A DNA stretch of 64,000 nt. Source: Thermothielavioides terrestris NRRL 8126 (Eukaryota; Ascomycota; Sordariomycetes; Sordariales; Chaetomiaceae). The notes beneath the pieces were generated by a model. That model saw only the letters and a list, made by a program, of their open reading frames with translations, had not been told where the DNA came from and did no database searches. The stretch lies in NCBI RefSeq assembly GCF_000226115.1, contig NC_016457.1:3720001-3784000 (forward strand). The letters run 5' to 3'. This document shows, piece after piece, positions 22,962-33,474 of the stretch. Within the stretch, counting starts at the first letter, position 1; each line of letters opens with the position of its first letter. The translations under genes were made by a program, and so were the position numbers.

Positions 22962-24513
22962 ATGACGACGCCGGCGGACAACACGACAGTTACCCTCCAG
23001 GCGCAGTGTCTCTGCCGCGCCCACACCTTCACGGCCACCGTCCCCGTGTCCGCCCTCCCGCTGCGCGGCTCCTCCTGCCACTGCACCTCTTGCAGGCGTA
23101 AGCCCCCCCCGGCTTCCCCCCCACTCTCAAACCCCCCCCCCCCCCCCCTCCCCCGAGCCCGAGGGAATAGTAAGGCATGAAGAAGAAGAAAAAGCAGGAA
23201 AAAAGAGAAAAAAAGGAAAGCAAACCCAAGATGACGATGATGCTGACTAACCCTGCCCTGCCCGCGCAGACGTCACCGGCGCGCTACGCACCTCCTCCGC
23301 CGCCTGGCCGGGCGACGCGGCCGCCATTGTGCGCGCCGCCGCCGCCGGCAGTGCCAAGGACGCCGCCGGCAACGACGACGGCGGCGTGCCGCTAAGGCGG
23401 TACCGCCGCTCGCCCCGCCTGAACGTGCTCTTCTGCGGGCGCTGCGGGAGTAAGCTGTTCTTTGAGGAGTTCGAGGCCCCCGCTGCCGCTGCCGCGGCGG
23501 CAACAGCGGCGGGGGCGGAGGGGGCGGTGGTGGTAGGGGATGGGAAGGGGGAGGAGGAGGAGGAGGAGGGGAAGAAGAACCCGGCGGGGTATCGGGTGTT
23601 TACCGGGGTTCTGAGCGTGCTGGGGGAGGTGCAGACGCAGACGCAGCTGCGTGTTGTCAGGTGTGAGGATCACATCTACGTGGGAGATACGGGGGACGGC
23701 GGGGCGGCCGCCTGGCTGAGGGGGATCAATGGGGAGGATGGGCCGTGCGCGAGGGTGTGGCTTGGTGGGCGGGGCGAGAGCGAGGAGGTGCCGCCCGGCA
23801 AGTGGTGGCCGGCGGTGGGGGAGCTGCTGAGCCCGGAGGTGACGCTCAAGGCTGCGGAGGGGGACAGGGGCAATGTGCCTTTCCGCTGCCACTGCGGCGG
23901 GGTGCAGTTTGTGCTGCGCGCGGGCGAGGCGCAAAGGGACTGGGAGGAGAGGCAGCGGCGGGGCGAGGAGCTGCCCGTGTGGATCGACCCGGTCACGCAC
24001 AAGGCCCTCGTCGTGATGGACTGCTGCGACTCGTGCCGCATCTGGAACGGCGCCGAGGTGCTCAACTGGACGTTCGCCCTGGTCGAGCACATCTCGTTTG
24101 CCGGCCCCGGCGCCGATGGCTTCTCCAAGACCACGCCGGAGCTGAAGCAGGCATTCGAAGCGAACGACGGCAGGCTCGGCACGCTTGCCATGTACGCCAG
24201 CTCGCCCGAGGTGCAGCGGTACTTCTGCAGCAAGTGCTCGGCCTGCGTGTTTTTCGCCATCAATAGTCGGCCCGAGATGGTGGACATCGGCCTTGGGCTC
24301 CTGGACTCGCCCGATGGCGCGCGAGCTGAGAGGGTTACCTCCTGGGCGCTAGGGGGGCGGCTGACATGGCAGAAGGACTTCGAGGGCACCTGGAGGGAGG
24401 GCTTGTTGCATGCCATCTCGAGGGACTCGGAGCTGTGGAGGATCGAAAGGGGCTATCCCAAGAACTGGGTAAGGGCGGCACGGGAGAAGGCTGCCGAGGC
24501 GGGCGGGAAGTGA
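22962..24513 (+). CDS. double GFA (CENP-V-like) domain zinc protein
   Basis: Exons 22962-23097 and 23270-24513 give 459 aa. GFA domains bind zinc through spaced Cys residues; some act on S-hydroxymethylglutathione, others have no known substrate. The first domain has CLC at 16-18, CHCTSCRR at 39-46 and, after a long Ala/Gly-rich stretch, FCGRCGSKLFFE. The second has FRCHCGGVQF, DCCDSCRIWNGAE and YFCSKCSACVFF. So two complete zinc modules sit in one chain. The single intron is 172 bp, long for this window, and contains a run of 17 C (23132-23148) and a purine-rich tract. A low-complexity acidic loop (GEEEEEEG) interrupts domain 1. Cytosolic; the substrate is unknown. Confidence 0.87.
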
Positions 24514-24725
24514 AGCGACACAGCACCTGGCCTTCCACTACACTAGTGTACGGAATACTCCGTATCCATACCCCGCGCACAGTTGCTTAGTTATTCCTCT
24601 CTCGGTTCACCGGTGGAACCGAGTGGAACTAGTGGCACTGCCGTGGTCCGCGTCGCCAGCGCTTGCACCGGAAGCGACACGAATGCCGACAACACCCCAG
24701 CCCATCTCCACATCTTCTTCCATAA

Positions 24726-24796
24726 GCGTCAGTGGTTTAGTGGTAAAATCCATCGTTGCCATCGATGGGCCCCGCGTTCGATTCGCGGCTGACGCA
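24726..24796 (+). tRNA. tRNA-Gly (GCC)
   Basis: 71-nt cloverleaf without intron. The acceptor is GCGTCAG with CTGACGC; anticodon stem CATCG/CGATG; loop TTGCCAT with anticodon GCC at 24758-24760. The T arm contains GTTCGATTC. A clean, canonical eukaryotic tRNA-Gly. Confidence 0.96.
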
Positions 24797-25016
24797 GCGT
24801 ACTGCTTTTGGTTGGGAATACCCCTTTTTGTTGCTAGCGGGAAGTCAACAAACAACTTACTTGTTGACTGTGGACCTTGCATTGCGTAAGCAAGCTGCTG
24901 ACTGTCCTCACAGCTGGGCCGCCAACAAGGGAATCGCGTTGTTTTTACCCGTCTAATGCTACCTAGCACACCCGGCATAGCTTACAAGTCTGCAGTGGCG
25001 CAGTCCCTTCCGTCCG

Positions 25017-26475
25017 CTACCAATTTTCTTGGATGCGGGCCACATTTCGTTCCTGGTAATGACTGCTCCTGTCTTCGGAGAGGTCGAACTCCGTCCTGAC
25101 CACGATGCCGCTGGTCTCCGGTTGGCTTTCTGGCGCTGTGGACGCGGTAGCCTTCATGTCCTGCAGTTTCATCTCGTTCACGATGCGTTCCTCGCTCGAC
25201 CCGAAGGACACGTTGGTGAGCGGGTTGGGGCCCTTGGAGCGGTGTGGTCCGCGGCGGGCGTTGCCGCGCGAGCCGTCACCGCCTCCGCCGCCGATGCTTC
25301 GGAAGCCCTCGGGCGTCTTGAGTCTGTTGTCACTGCTGCGCATCACGGTGCTGAAAAGCGGCTTGAGCCACACCCTGAAGAGAGGGAACACCATCGGGAG
25401 GTTGGTAGTCACGACGGCCACGAAGGCCTCCCGAGTCCCCCACTCGCCGGCAAGCTCGGCGCCATTTGCGTCATCCTGTTCGGGACACACAGATGGTTAG
25501 TCCCCGGCGTTATTGCCAGAAGTGCCAACAAAAAAAAGATGGCGTCTGGGACTTACGGAAAACACAAAGACCGTCTTTATGGTGGCGCAGACGAGGACGA
25601 AGATACCGGCGCCGAGCACAATCGAAGAGGCGATCTTCTCGATGAGGCGCAGGCCCGATCCCCAGAGAAGGGGAAGGGGGATCATGATGAGGTATATATC
25701 CGTCAAGATGTTCGCGGCGAAGCTAGACCAGACGATTGGTTTCGACACGGCGGCCTGGCAGAAGTTCCCCGGGTCTGGGTTGATTTGCCAATACTGGTGG
25801 AAGGGCATGCAGCCAAGGAACACGGCGCCGATCGAGGCAAGGTAGCCTGCCAGGACGAGAGCGAATCCGCCATAGACACGCACGCGGTAGCGATCCAGCC
25901 CGCTCTGCCGTCGGGGAGGGGTAAGCCTCTCTCCTCTGCACAAGTTGAGGGAAACCGGGGGGCGGGGAGGCATACGGTAAGTCGCAGATAGAAGGACAGC
26001 ATGGCGAACTTCAGAACGAGCATCAGCGTCGAGTAGCACGACCAGCCAGCCACCTGGATCTTGGAGCCGAGCACCCTCAGCCCGAATTCGGGGTCGTCCG
26101 GCGACAGCAAAGCCCGCTGGGCGTCGGTCATGCCGTTGTTGGCCAGTCCATGGGCGAGGTTGCCGACTTCATACCCCAGCGTCGTCTGCGCCGAGTACAG
26201 CAGCTGCGTCAAGGGTCACGGCGAAGCGGTTAGAACAGAACAACAGCGTCGCGCGCGACAGACAGACGCGGGCCACTTACCACCGCAACCCACACGAGGT
26301 AGTCGTCGGCCTGGAAGCGCTTCCAGCCCGCCAATTTCAGGCGGGCGTAAGTCCTGAGGACCGTGACGAGAACACCAATGGCGTAGAGGGTCCATAGCGT
26401 GATGTTGGCGTTCCGTGCGGCTTCGAGTTCCGCCTCGCTGGGCCCGGCCGCAGCGGCCTGGCCCGACGGCGGCAT
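25017..26475 (-). CDS. fungal rhodopsin-like (PTH11-type) integral membrane protein
   Basis: Exons on the complement 26475-26281, 26203-25976, 25904-25557 and 25475-25017 give 409 aa. It belongs to the large fungal family with a seven-helix rhodopsin-like domain (Pfam Fung_rhodopsin). Helix motifs are visible: LWTLYAIGVLVTVLRTYARL, then DDYLVWVAV, then FAMLSFYLRLT joined to SGLDRYRVRVYGG. Next come LGCMPFHQYW and NILTDIYLIMIPLPLLW. The C-terminal 130 residues are a hydrophilic cytosolic tail with Gly-rich and Ser/Glu-rich segments. No CFEM domain precedes the helices, so it is a short PTH11-like member. Introns are 77, 71 and 81 bp. Some members are proposed receptors or act near secondary-metabolite genes; here the role is unknown. 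Confidence 0.87.
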
Positions 26476-28054
26476 CACACGCTTCGGGCGTGCTTACCGA
26501 GGGTGGTGCAGCTCCGAGGGGGTGGATCGATCGCCGATCCGCGATCGTCGATGGTGCAGTAGTGTAACTGGCGACGATCACTCAGGGAGCCAGCACTTTA
26601 CTGCGTAGTGTAGCTGTTTCTCCTAGGGCGAGGAGGGAAAGACGAGGATGGTTTCCAAGTTGGCGTGCTGGAGATCGGGGCGCCAAGCCCGTTTTGAGCG
26701 TCAGCATTCTTCGTCTTCTTGCCCTCGAGGTTGTTTCAGAGTTGCATCTACACTCCTTCGGGAAAGCCGGGGAGGGGCGAAAAAGCTTGTCATGCAGGCG
26801 GTCACCTAAGCCAGACGCCTTCGAGGATTGGATAAAGTTCCTCGATGCAACCCTGGCGCCATCTCGGGCTCTTTCCCCGACCACGTGCAGGGGAACGCAA
26901 CAATTCTGCGCGGAATCCCGAGGCCAGGATTACGGAATACACTAACTAGTGTAGCCCCGGCAAATGTCATGGAGTTGTGGGAGGCAGTGCGATACACTAG
27001 CGTGCTGCGTGGCGCTGGACTACATATATGTATGTACCGAATCCTACACCACAATCCCGCATTATATAATGGCATTGCTGTGTAAGCGAGATTTTGCCAG
27101 CCACCCCCGCAGTGTTCGCCGTAGCACCTGCGAAGCGGACATGGACAAGTCGCGCTAACTCGTTGGCTTCCAGGTTGGCATTAGTGTACCATGGACCGTT
27201 CCTCCAACTCCGGCCATTGCAAACCTACACAGTATATTTTTACGTCAGACACGCATAGAACTACAACACAATGCTTGTTTGTTTGTTAGTTTGGTTCTTA
27301 CCCCCACTTTTTGACAGGGGCCTATAGCTAACCAAATATCGGCCTTTTCACACCAGTTACCCCCCTCTTCCATGCTCTCGCCTCGTCACTCTCCAGACTC
27401 CAAGTTTAAGTGAGGCATGTTAGGGTATAGTGAAGCAGTGGATTGAACGCAATTTGGATAACTGGCCAGGCACCAAAGGAAGCTACATTGTAGGCAGAGG
27501 CTGCAGTGCCCTCTGACTTTCTATTGCGGTTAGTCTATTCTATGCCAAGACGGCTAGGTAGGTACCTGATAGCCTAAGGAAGTTAAATGCTTGCCGGAAT
27601 CCACTTTAAGTACCACGCTAACGAACAAACAAGGGGGGCATTGTACGCAGTAGAGTGCGTACACGTAAAGGCTAGAACTGAGGAGAACTCCTGTCGTGGT
27701 CCATTGCTTTGGTCCATGCCTCTGAGTGTGACGCTAACATTAGGGTGTCGCCACTGGAGTCGCACTCGTCATGCAGGCACAGGGGAACCGACATGGATGG
27801 CCGGTCCACGAGCCTGTTCGGGGAAGAGAGGGTGGGGACTGCAGTCGTTAGCGGAAGGCAGACCGAGGACCCCTGTTGGCGTCCCGGCTCACGCTCATCA
27901 AGCAGCTATAATACCGACATCGTGTAACCAAGAAATGGATGCTTGGCTTTGCTTTTCTCTCTGACAGGCCCCCACGCAGTGCTTTGTGCCGTGCCTTCCT
28001 TGAACATACATACCTTGTCCCAGCATCCTTCCCGTCCTCCCACCCCGGACAGAC
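26476..28054. other. intergenic region
   Basis: 1.58 kb between two divergent genes (rhodopsin-like and flavin oxidase). No RNA gene, intact repeat or coding frame is supported. Confidence 0.5.
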
Positions 28055-29686
28055 ATGTGCTGGTTCCGGGCCGATCTGGTCGCGGCTGCGGTGGTGGCCT
28101 TGGCTGCCGCAACGGCAACGGCATCGGCAGCGCCGGCAGAAGCTGTGCTTGCCACCTCCGCTGCCACTCCGTCTGCCCCTCCGGCTGCCGCTACGTCTGC
28201 CGCGCACTGCAGCTTGAGTGACCTTGAGAAACAGCTCTCGGGAATCGAGATCTACCTCCCTGGGAGCGACCAATTCACCCAGTACTCCGCGAGGTGGTCG
28301 AACGTGGGGGCCCCCATCGTCAACGTCACGGTGCTTCCCGCGACCGAGAACGATGTGGTGCAGATCGTGAGTTTGTCGAGCTGTTTATGTTTGATGTAAC
28401 AGGACGGGATGCTCACATGGCGTTGCCCCTGTTAGGTCAGCTTTGCCAACAAGTGCAACATCCCGTTCCTGGCCTACAATGGCGTGCACGGCTCCATCAC
28501 CACCTTGGGCCGGATGAGCTGGGGCATCGACATCAACCTCAGCCTGCTGAGCGGCATCACCATCGCTGCCGACGGCCAGACGGCGACCATCGCCGGCGGC
28601 ACCAACTCCAAGGTCGTCGTCGACACGCTGTGGGCCGCGGGGAAGCAGACCGTGACCGGAACCTGCGAGTGCGTCAGCTACATGGGGCCCGCGCTTGGCG
28701 GCGGCCACGGCTGGCTGCAGGGCCGCCACGGCCTCGTCGCCGATCAGTGGGTGTCCATGAACATCGTGCTCGCCAACGGCACGCTCACGACCATTGACGC
28801 CAACTCGGACCTCTGGTGGGCCGTCCGGGGCGCCGGCCACAACTTCGGCATCGTCACCTCCGTCACCGTCAAGATCTACCCGCGCGTGTACACCAACTGG
28901 GCCATCGAGACCATCACCTTCACCGGCGACAAGGTCAAGGCGGTCTACCAGGCCATCAACGACTACCTCCTCCGCAACGGCACACAGCCCGTCGACGTCA
29001 CCAACTGGTCCTACTGGTTCAACGACCCGGCGGTGGACCCCAACGGCCCCGTCATCCAGCTCTACATCATCCAGGAGGGCGTCACGGCCGTCGACCCGAC
29101 CTACACGCAGCCCTTCCACGCGCTCGGCCCCGTCTCGGTGGTGCCCGACAACGGCACGTACCTGGACCTGGCCGGGTGGGTGGGCATCACGCTGGCGTCG
29201 CCGCCGTGCCAGAAGGCCGGCCTGGCGAACCCGCGCTTCCCCATCTACCTGCGGTCGTACAACGCGACGGCGCAGCAGGCGGTCTACTCGGCCTTCGCGG
29301 CGGCCACCAACGCCTCCTCGCCCTTCGCCAACTCGCTCTTCATGTTCGAGGGCTACCCGACCGAGGGCGTGCGCGCCGTCGACCCGGACTCGTCCGCCTA
29401 CGCGTTCCGCACCGACAACGACCTGCTGATCGCGCCCCTGATCCAGTACACGCCCGCCGGCCCCGACCTCGATCGTCAGGCCGAGCAGCTCGGCAACCAG
29501 CTGCGCAACATCCTCCTCGCCGGCAGCGGCAGCGCGCAGCTGAACACGTACGTGAACTACGCGTACGGCGACGAGCAGCCCCAGGCCTGGTACGGCTATG
29601 ACCAGTGGCGCTTGGACAGGCTGAAGGCGCTCAAGGCCAAGTATGATCCGCACAACCGGTTCGGTTTCTACGCGCCCGTGGTTTGA
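28055..29686 (+). CDS. secreted BBE-type FAD-linked oxidase
   Basis: Exons 28055-28366 and 28436-29686 give 520 aa. A signal peptide and Ala/Pro/Thr-rich segment occupy residues 1-50. A PCMH-type FAD-binding domain follows and a berberine-bridge C-terminal element closes the chain (YGYDQWRLDRLKALKAKYDP). Two flavin-linking residues are likely: His122 in YNGVHGS and Cys181 in TGTCECVSYMG, spaced as in bicovalent flavoproteins. The motif around His122 lacks the usual RxGGH form. GPALGGGHGWLQGRHGL and LWWAVRGAGHNFGIVTS are typical of fungal BBE oxidases. Such enzymes oxidise alcohols, sugars or secondary metabolites with H2O2 release; the substrate is not predictable. Intron 69 bp. Confidence 0.9.
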
Positions 29687-30172
29687 GGGCGGTTAAGCGG
29701 GTTGGGTTTACACTAATGACCGAGTAATGCTTAACGCTACCCATGTAACTAGAAGCATGATGGGGGCGTGGCCCAGCTCCCGGGCACCCTCGTGGTGTTC
29801 AGGTGCTCATAATTGATGATTACGCTTCCCGTTTACGCTATCCAGTGCTGAGGTTTCAAAACAATTACGTCAACCATCTGCAACGAATGAGCCCGAGTCC
29901 AAGGTTAATTGCAAACCGCAAGATCCTCTCCCGTCCAAGCCCACTACGGCCTCTTTCTCCCCATGCTCGCCCCTGTAAACCACTCGTGCGGTTCGGAGTG
30001 TTGAGAGGAGTTAGTCCTCGCCCTCATAGTACGGATATGCCAGGTCGCACTCCGCCAGCTCGCCGCGGGATGTCGCTCTAGAGGCGCACACCGCCAGGGG
30101 AAGTCAACGACGCGATCGAGGAGCAGCCGCCAGACACTGATGAGGCGGGATAATAAACATAGAGTCTGTATG

Positions 30173-30206
<34 letters not shown>
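30173..30206 (+). repeat. poly(A) tract, 34 nt, with upstream AATAAA
   Basis: Thirty-four consecutive A follow AATAAA (about 20 nt upstream, near 30152). This is the arrangement of a reverse-transcribed mRNA or LINE 3' end. No open frame or clear target-site duplication is visible beside it, so its origin is inferred. Confidence 0.8.
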
Positions 30207-30207
<1 letters not shown>

Positions 30208-30784
30208 GCCCAAAGAAGTCCTGTGTTTTCGAACCTGAGGAGTTTCAGGGGAAGCTGTGCGCAAACTAACCCACTTGATGAAGCGGGAGCGCTGCCGGAG
30301 GATAGAGTCGGGCTGGGAAGGGAACTGGGCGCAAGATGCGGCAGCCGGCCCTAACCGGCAGTTTGCTCTCGGTACAGGCGACGTTAATTCACAGTCAGAG
30401 CTCATGGAGGCGTGGTGCTCACAGACCAATATGGGCAGCTGTGCTGGGCTGTCGGTACTAAGGTCATGAACCTTCCATCGACACAGGGGGCCAAGGCGCA
30501 GGAGGTGGTGCACGACGCTTTGGTGAAGAGACGGAATAGTTGTAAGATATCCCTTAAAGAGCCTTGGAGTCGGAGCAGGCGATAAATAGGTAGTCTAGTG
30601 GAGCCGGATTTTCGGTAGATGGACAGCCGTGGTCAGTGTTGTAGAAATATGCGCGGCCCGTGATGTAGTTTCGTGTAAGCCAGGACTGACGGCCTTACAC
30701 TCCCCCAATGCGTCCATTTCACATGTAAGAGAATAAAACTACATTCATTAAAACTATCACGTCACCTGTAGGGTTCCGACGCTC

Positions 30785-30858
30785 TCGAAGGAACTACCTC
30801 ACTCGAACCGGGTACGGATAAAAGGGCAGCGTGTTAACCACTCCGCCGAAGTGACTTC
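30785..30858 (-). pseudogene. tRNA-like relic
   Basis: On the minus strand an A-box-like segment (GGCGGAGTGGTTAACACGC) and a B-box-like GGTTCGAGT are correctly ordered about 30 nt apart. The T stem and anticodon stem do not pair properly, so this is either a decayed tRNA or a tRNA-derived short repeat. Anticodon not assignable. Confidence 0.3.
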
Positions 30859-31281
30859 AGCAGCGCCAGCTGGAGTCCATATGAAACACAGCGGCTTCGA
30901 CGCCCATTTACATTCCCTGAGGGCGACACCGGAGGCAGGGTGAGAACACTGTCTCGGAATTGGCTCTTCGGGCGAGGATCAGGGAAACCGAGGCTGCGGG
31001 GCGAACTCAGGTTGAAGATGACTTGAGTGGAGCAACATGTTGTCTGGACGGGGTCGTGGATCCAGCTTGGCTAGGTCTCGAGAATTAGAAGCCGAACTTC
31101 GTGGGGGCACGACTGGGCGTCTCGTTTATTCTTCACCAGCTGATGGAGAAAAGTCCTTCCTCCGCGCCCGCGGTGTCATACACAGGGGAGGGCGGACCGG
31201 GCCATCATCGCACAACAAATACGATTGGCTTTTGGAAACAAATGCTTCGGTATCTTAGGACCTGAACACCACATCCGCCGC

Positions 31282-32254
31282 TCAGTAGATCTGCTGAGCA
31301 TCGTAGGCCCTCACACTCTCCATGTGTTTCCGTACTTGGTCGATGTCTCTGCACACGTGGTGCTGTTATCCGGAGCTGGGTTAGCCAGAGCCGCAGAAGC
31401 AAGAGAGAAGGAAACGGTAGGGCCGGTGTTGCCCAACTTACCGCATCCCAGCCGTCCGAGCCGCCGTTCCCGTCGGGGAAGGTGGTCTCCTTGCCCTCGA
31501 GCGCGGTGTCGGCGCTGCAGATGATGGCCTGGCGCATGTAGCTGAAGCAGTGGATCATGTGCCAGTGGTGGTCCGGCGGCAGCGTGAAGTTGGACTTGAG
31601 GCCGGCGTAGGTCTGGATGATGGCCCACAGGCAGTGCAGCTGGTGCGTCCACGAGGTGGTGAAGACGGTGTGGCCCTCGTCCCAGACGACCGGCGTCGGC
31701 AGGTCGTGGTACTTGGACGGGTCCTGCACCTCCTGGAAGCCGATGCCCTTGGGCATCAGCTTGTTCCACCGGTCCAGCACCTCTGGGTTGGTGAAGAATT
31801 CCGAAATGTTGTTGGGCGCGTAGTCGTAGTCCATCTCGAACTTGACGATTTTTTGTGAGACTGCGCGTGGTGGACCTTGTTAGGATCTAATCCCCATACG
31901 AAAAAGTCGCCGGAGCCCTTGAATTCACTCACATTTCGGAGTGAAACCTGTGATGTCGCCGCCGAGCTCATACACCTCTTCTGGCGCTGCAGACCGCTGG
32001 ATGCGAAGCACGACCACGAGAATGGTGACCAGTAATGTTGTGTCTATGAGCCATCGCCATGTGTTGAATACGGCACACACCCTGGCCACCCTTGATTTGC
32101 GCTTGGGATTCCGGCTTGCCTCTTCGAGCTCCCACTGCTTCTCTGGCTCCATCAAGGACTCAACTTCTGTGCTCGACCTGTCGTCGTGGTCCTCCCCACC
32201 GATACTCGAGTACTTGGCCTCATCCTGCCGCGGCGGCTTCTTCTCGGGGGCCAT
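31282..32254 (-). CDS. UstYa-like (DUF3328) protein
   Basis: Exons on the complement 32254-31933, 31860-31442 and 31362-31282 give 273 aa. UstYa-family proteins act as oxidases or cyclases in fungal peptide (RiPP) and other secondary-metabolite pathways. A hydrophilic N-terminus precedes one transmembrane helix (about residues 67-88, IDTTLLVTILVVVL). The luminal domain carries both family signatures, HQLHC (180-184) and HMIHC (208-212). The conserved end is spliced on by the third exon (CRDIDQVRKHMESVRAYDAQQIY is the last part). Introns are 72 and 79 bp. No repeat-containing RiPP precursor, kexin-cut precursor or tyrosinase-like UstQ is visible nearby. The flanking flavin oxidase may or may not be related. 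Confidence 0.9.
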
Positions 32255-33379
32255 GGTGTGTGTGTAAGTGTGTAATAATGAAAGCAGGTTGGTTGTTCGT
32301 TTGTGCCCAAGAGAAGAGTGTGTCAAACTCCTACACAGAAATTGGCGGGAGAATCTGGGCGCGCCAACACAACGGGATGCTTGGCGGTATAAGGCATGGC
32401 AATCATCAGCGTACCAGCCTTGACCCCTGGCTGCTCCGCTGAGCGGATGAGACCTAGCGAGACGATCATCGTCGTCCCTGCTTGACGCGAAGGCGCGTAT
32501 AGACGACCAGATCGAGCGAGGCGACGTCGCATGCACCCCCTACACAAGTGTTTCAAAGCGCTGCTGGGGCTTTGTCTGAGACGAAGCGGCTCAACTGCAA
32601 CCAATCGGGACTGCAATCCTCCCAGCGAACCTGAAATCGATGAATGCGACGCACCAAGCTACCTCGTCCCTCTACGAATGATCCCAAGCGGAATGAGGCA
32701 CCGATGACGAGAGGAAGATGGGTTGAAATGCTGAAGGAAATCGGGCCTGGCACGGTGTCTCAACTACACGCATTTCCAAGTATTGCCGGCGTTTATCGTG
32801 TGGTGTTATACAGTTATTGGGATTCTCGAGGGTCCATATTCGGCAACGCGAAACCAGCCCCTGAACCGCTCAAGCGGTTCGCGCCGGAGACTCCTGTTGC
32901 TCCAGCATCTTCTGTCTGGGGTTTCACGTTTCACCCCTTGACGAGCGCCAAAAAGCCTTGCCACCATCCGGGGATCGTTGCAGCTCCTTCCTGCCGGTAT
33001 TTACCACCTGATCGTGCTCAGTATGTACAGCCAGCAGATTGATGGTTCGCTGAGCTGGCTTTGACTGCGCTTTTCTGTTCCGCTGAGCGGAATCTTGGAC
33101 AGAGGCCAGCCAACCTCCTCGCAAGCAATACAACTGAATTCCAACATTGGGCTTTCATAATTGACACTGACATTACCATCCTGCTGGCTTTCTGCGCGTG
33201 TTGCTAGCAAGCGCTCACCACTCGACCACCCCTGCTCTGAGAACGGGTGCGAAGAACAAATGCTAGGCTCTCGCGCCCGAGAGAAGCCTCGCGACTGCAC
33301 CAGATATAACCAAGAATAAAACAAGAACAAGCAAAAGTTGAGCCCTGGAGGTTATCCAGTACCCAACCAGCAATCTAGA
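32255..33379. other. intergenic region
   Basis: 1.1 kb upstream of the UstYa-like gene, up to tRNA-Ile. No coding frame or repeat is supported. Confidence 0.5.
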
Positions 33380-33474
33380 TGCCCAATAACAGGATTGAAC
33401 TGTTGACCTTCGCATACCATATACGGGAATAACCGGTATTAGTACGACGCTCTAACCAGCTGAGCTAATCGGGC
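33380..33474 (-). tRNA. tRNA-Ile (AAT) with 21-nt intron
   Basis: Minus-strand tRNA. The acceptor is GCCCGAT with ATTGGGC (one G-U pair), then a discriminator base. The D arm holds GCTCAGCTGGTTAGAGC. The anticodon stem is TCGTA/TGCGA, with loop CTAATA plus one base. A 21-nt intron (33416-33436) interrupts the gene one base 3' of the anticodon, the canonical position. The T arm is AACAG-TTCAATC-CTGTT. Anticodon AAT is at 33438-33440. Confidence 0.9.

Larger units (their letters stand above)
29687..31281. other. intergenic region with poly(A) tract and tRNA-like sequence
   Basis: 1.6 kb between the flavin oxidase and the UstYa-like gene. It contains the A34 tract (30173-30206) and a possible tRNA relic (about 30785-30858). 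No protein gene is supported. Confidence 0.55.

Noticed and set aside
28385..29653. 422-aa minus frame opposite the flavin oxidase
   Set aside because: Val/Gly/Asp-rich shadow with no motif.
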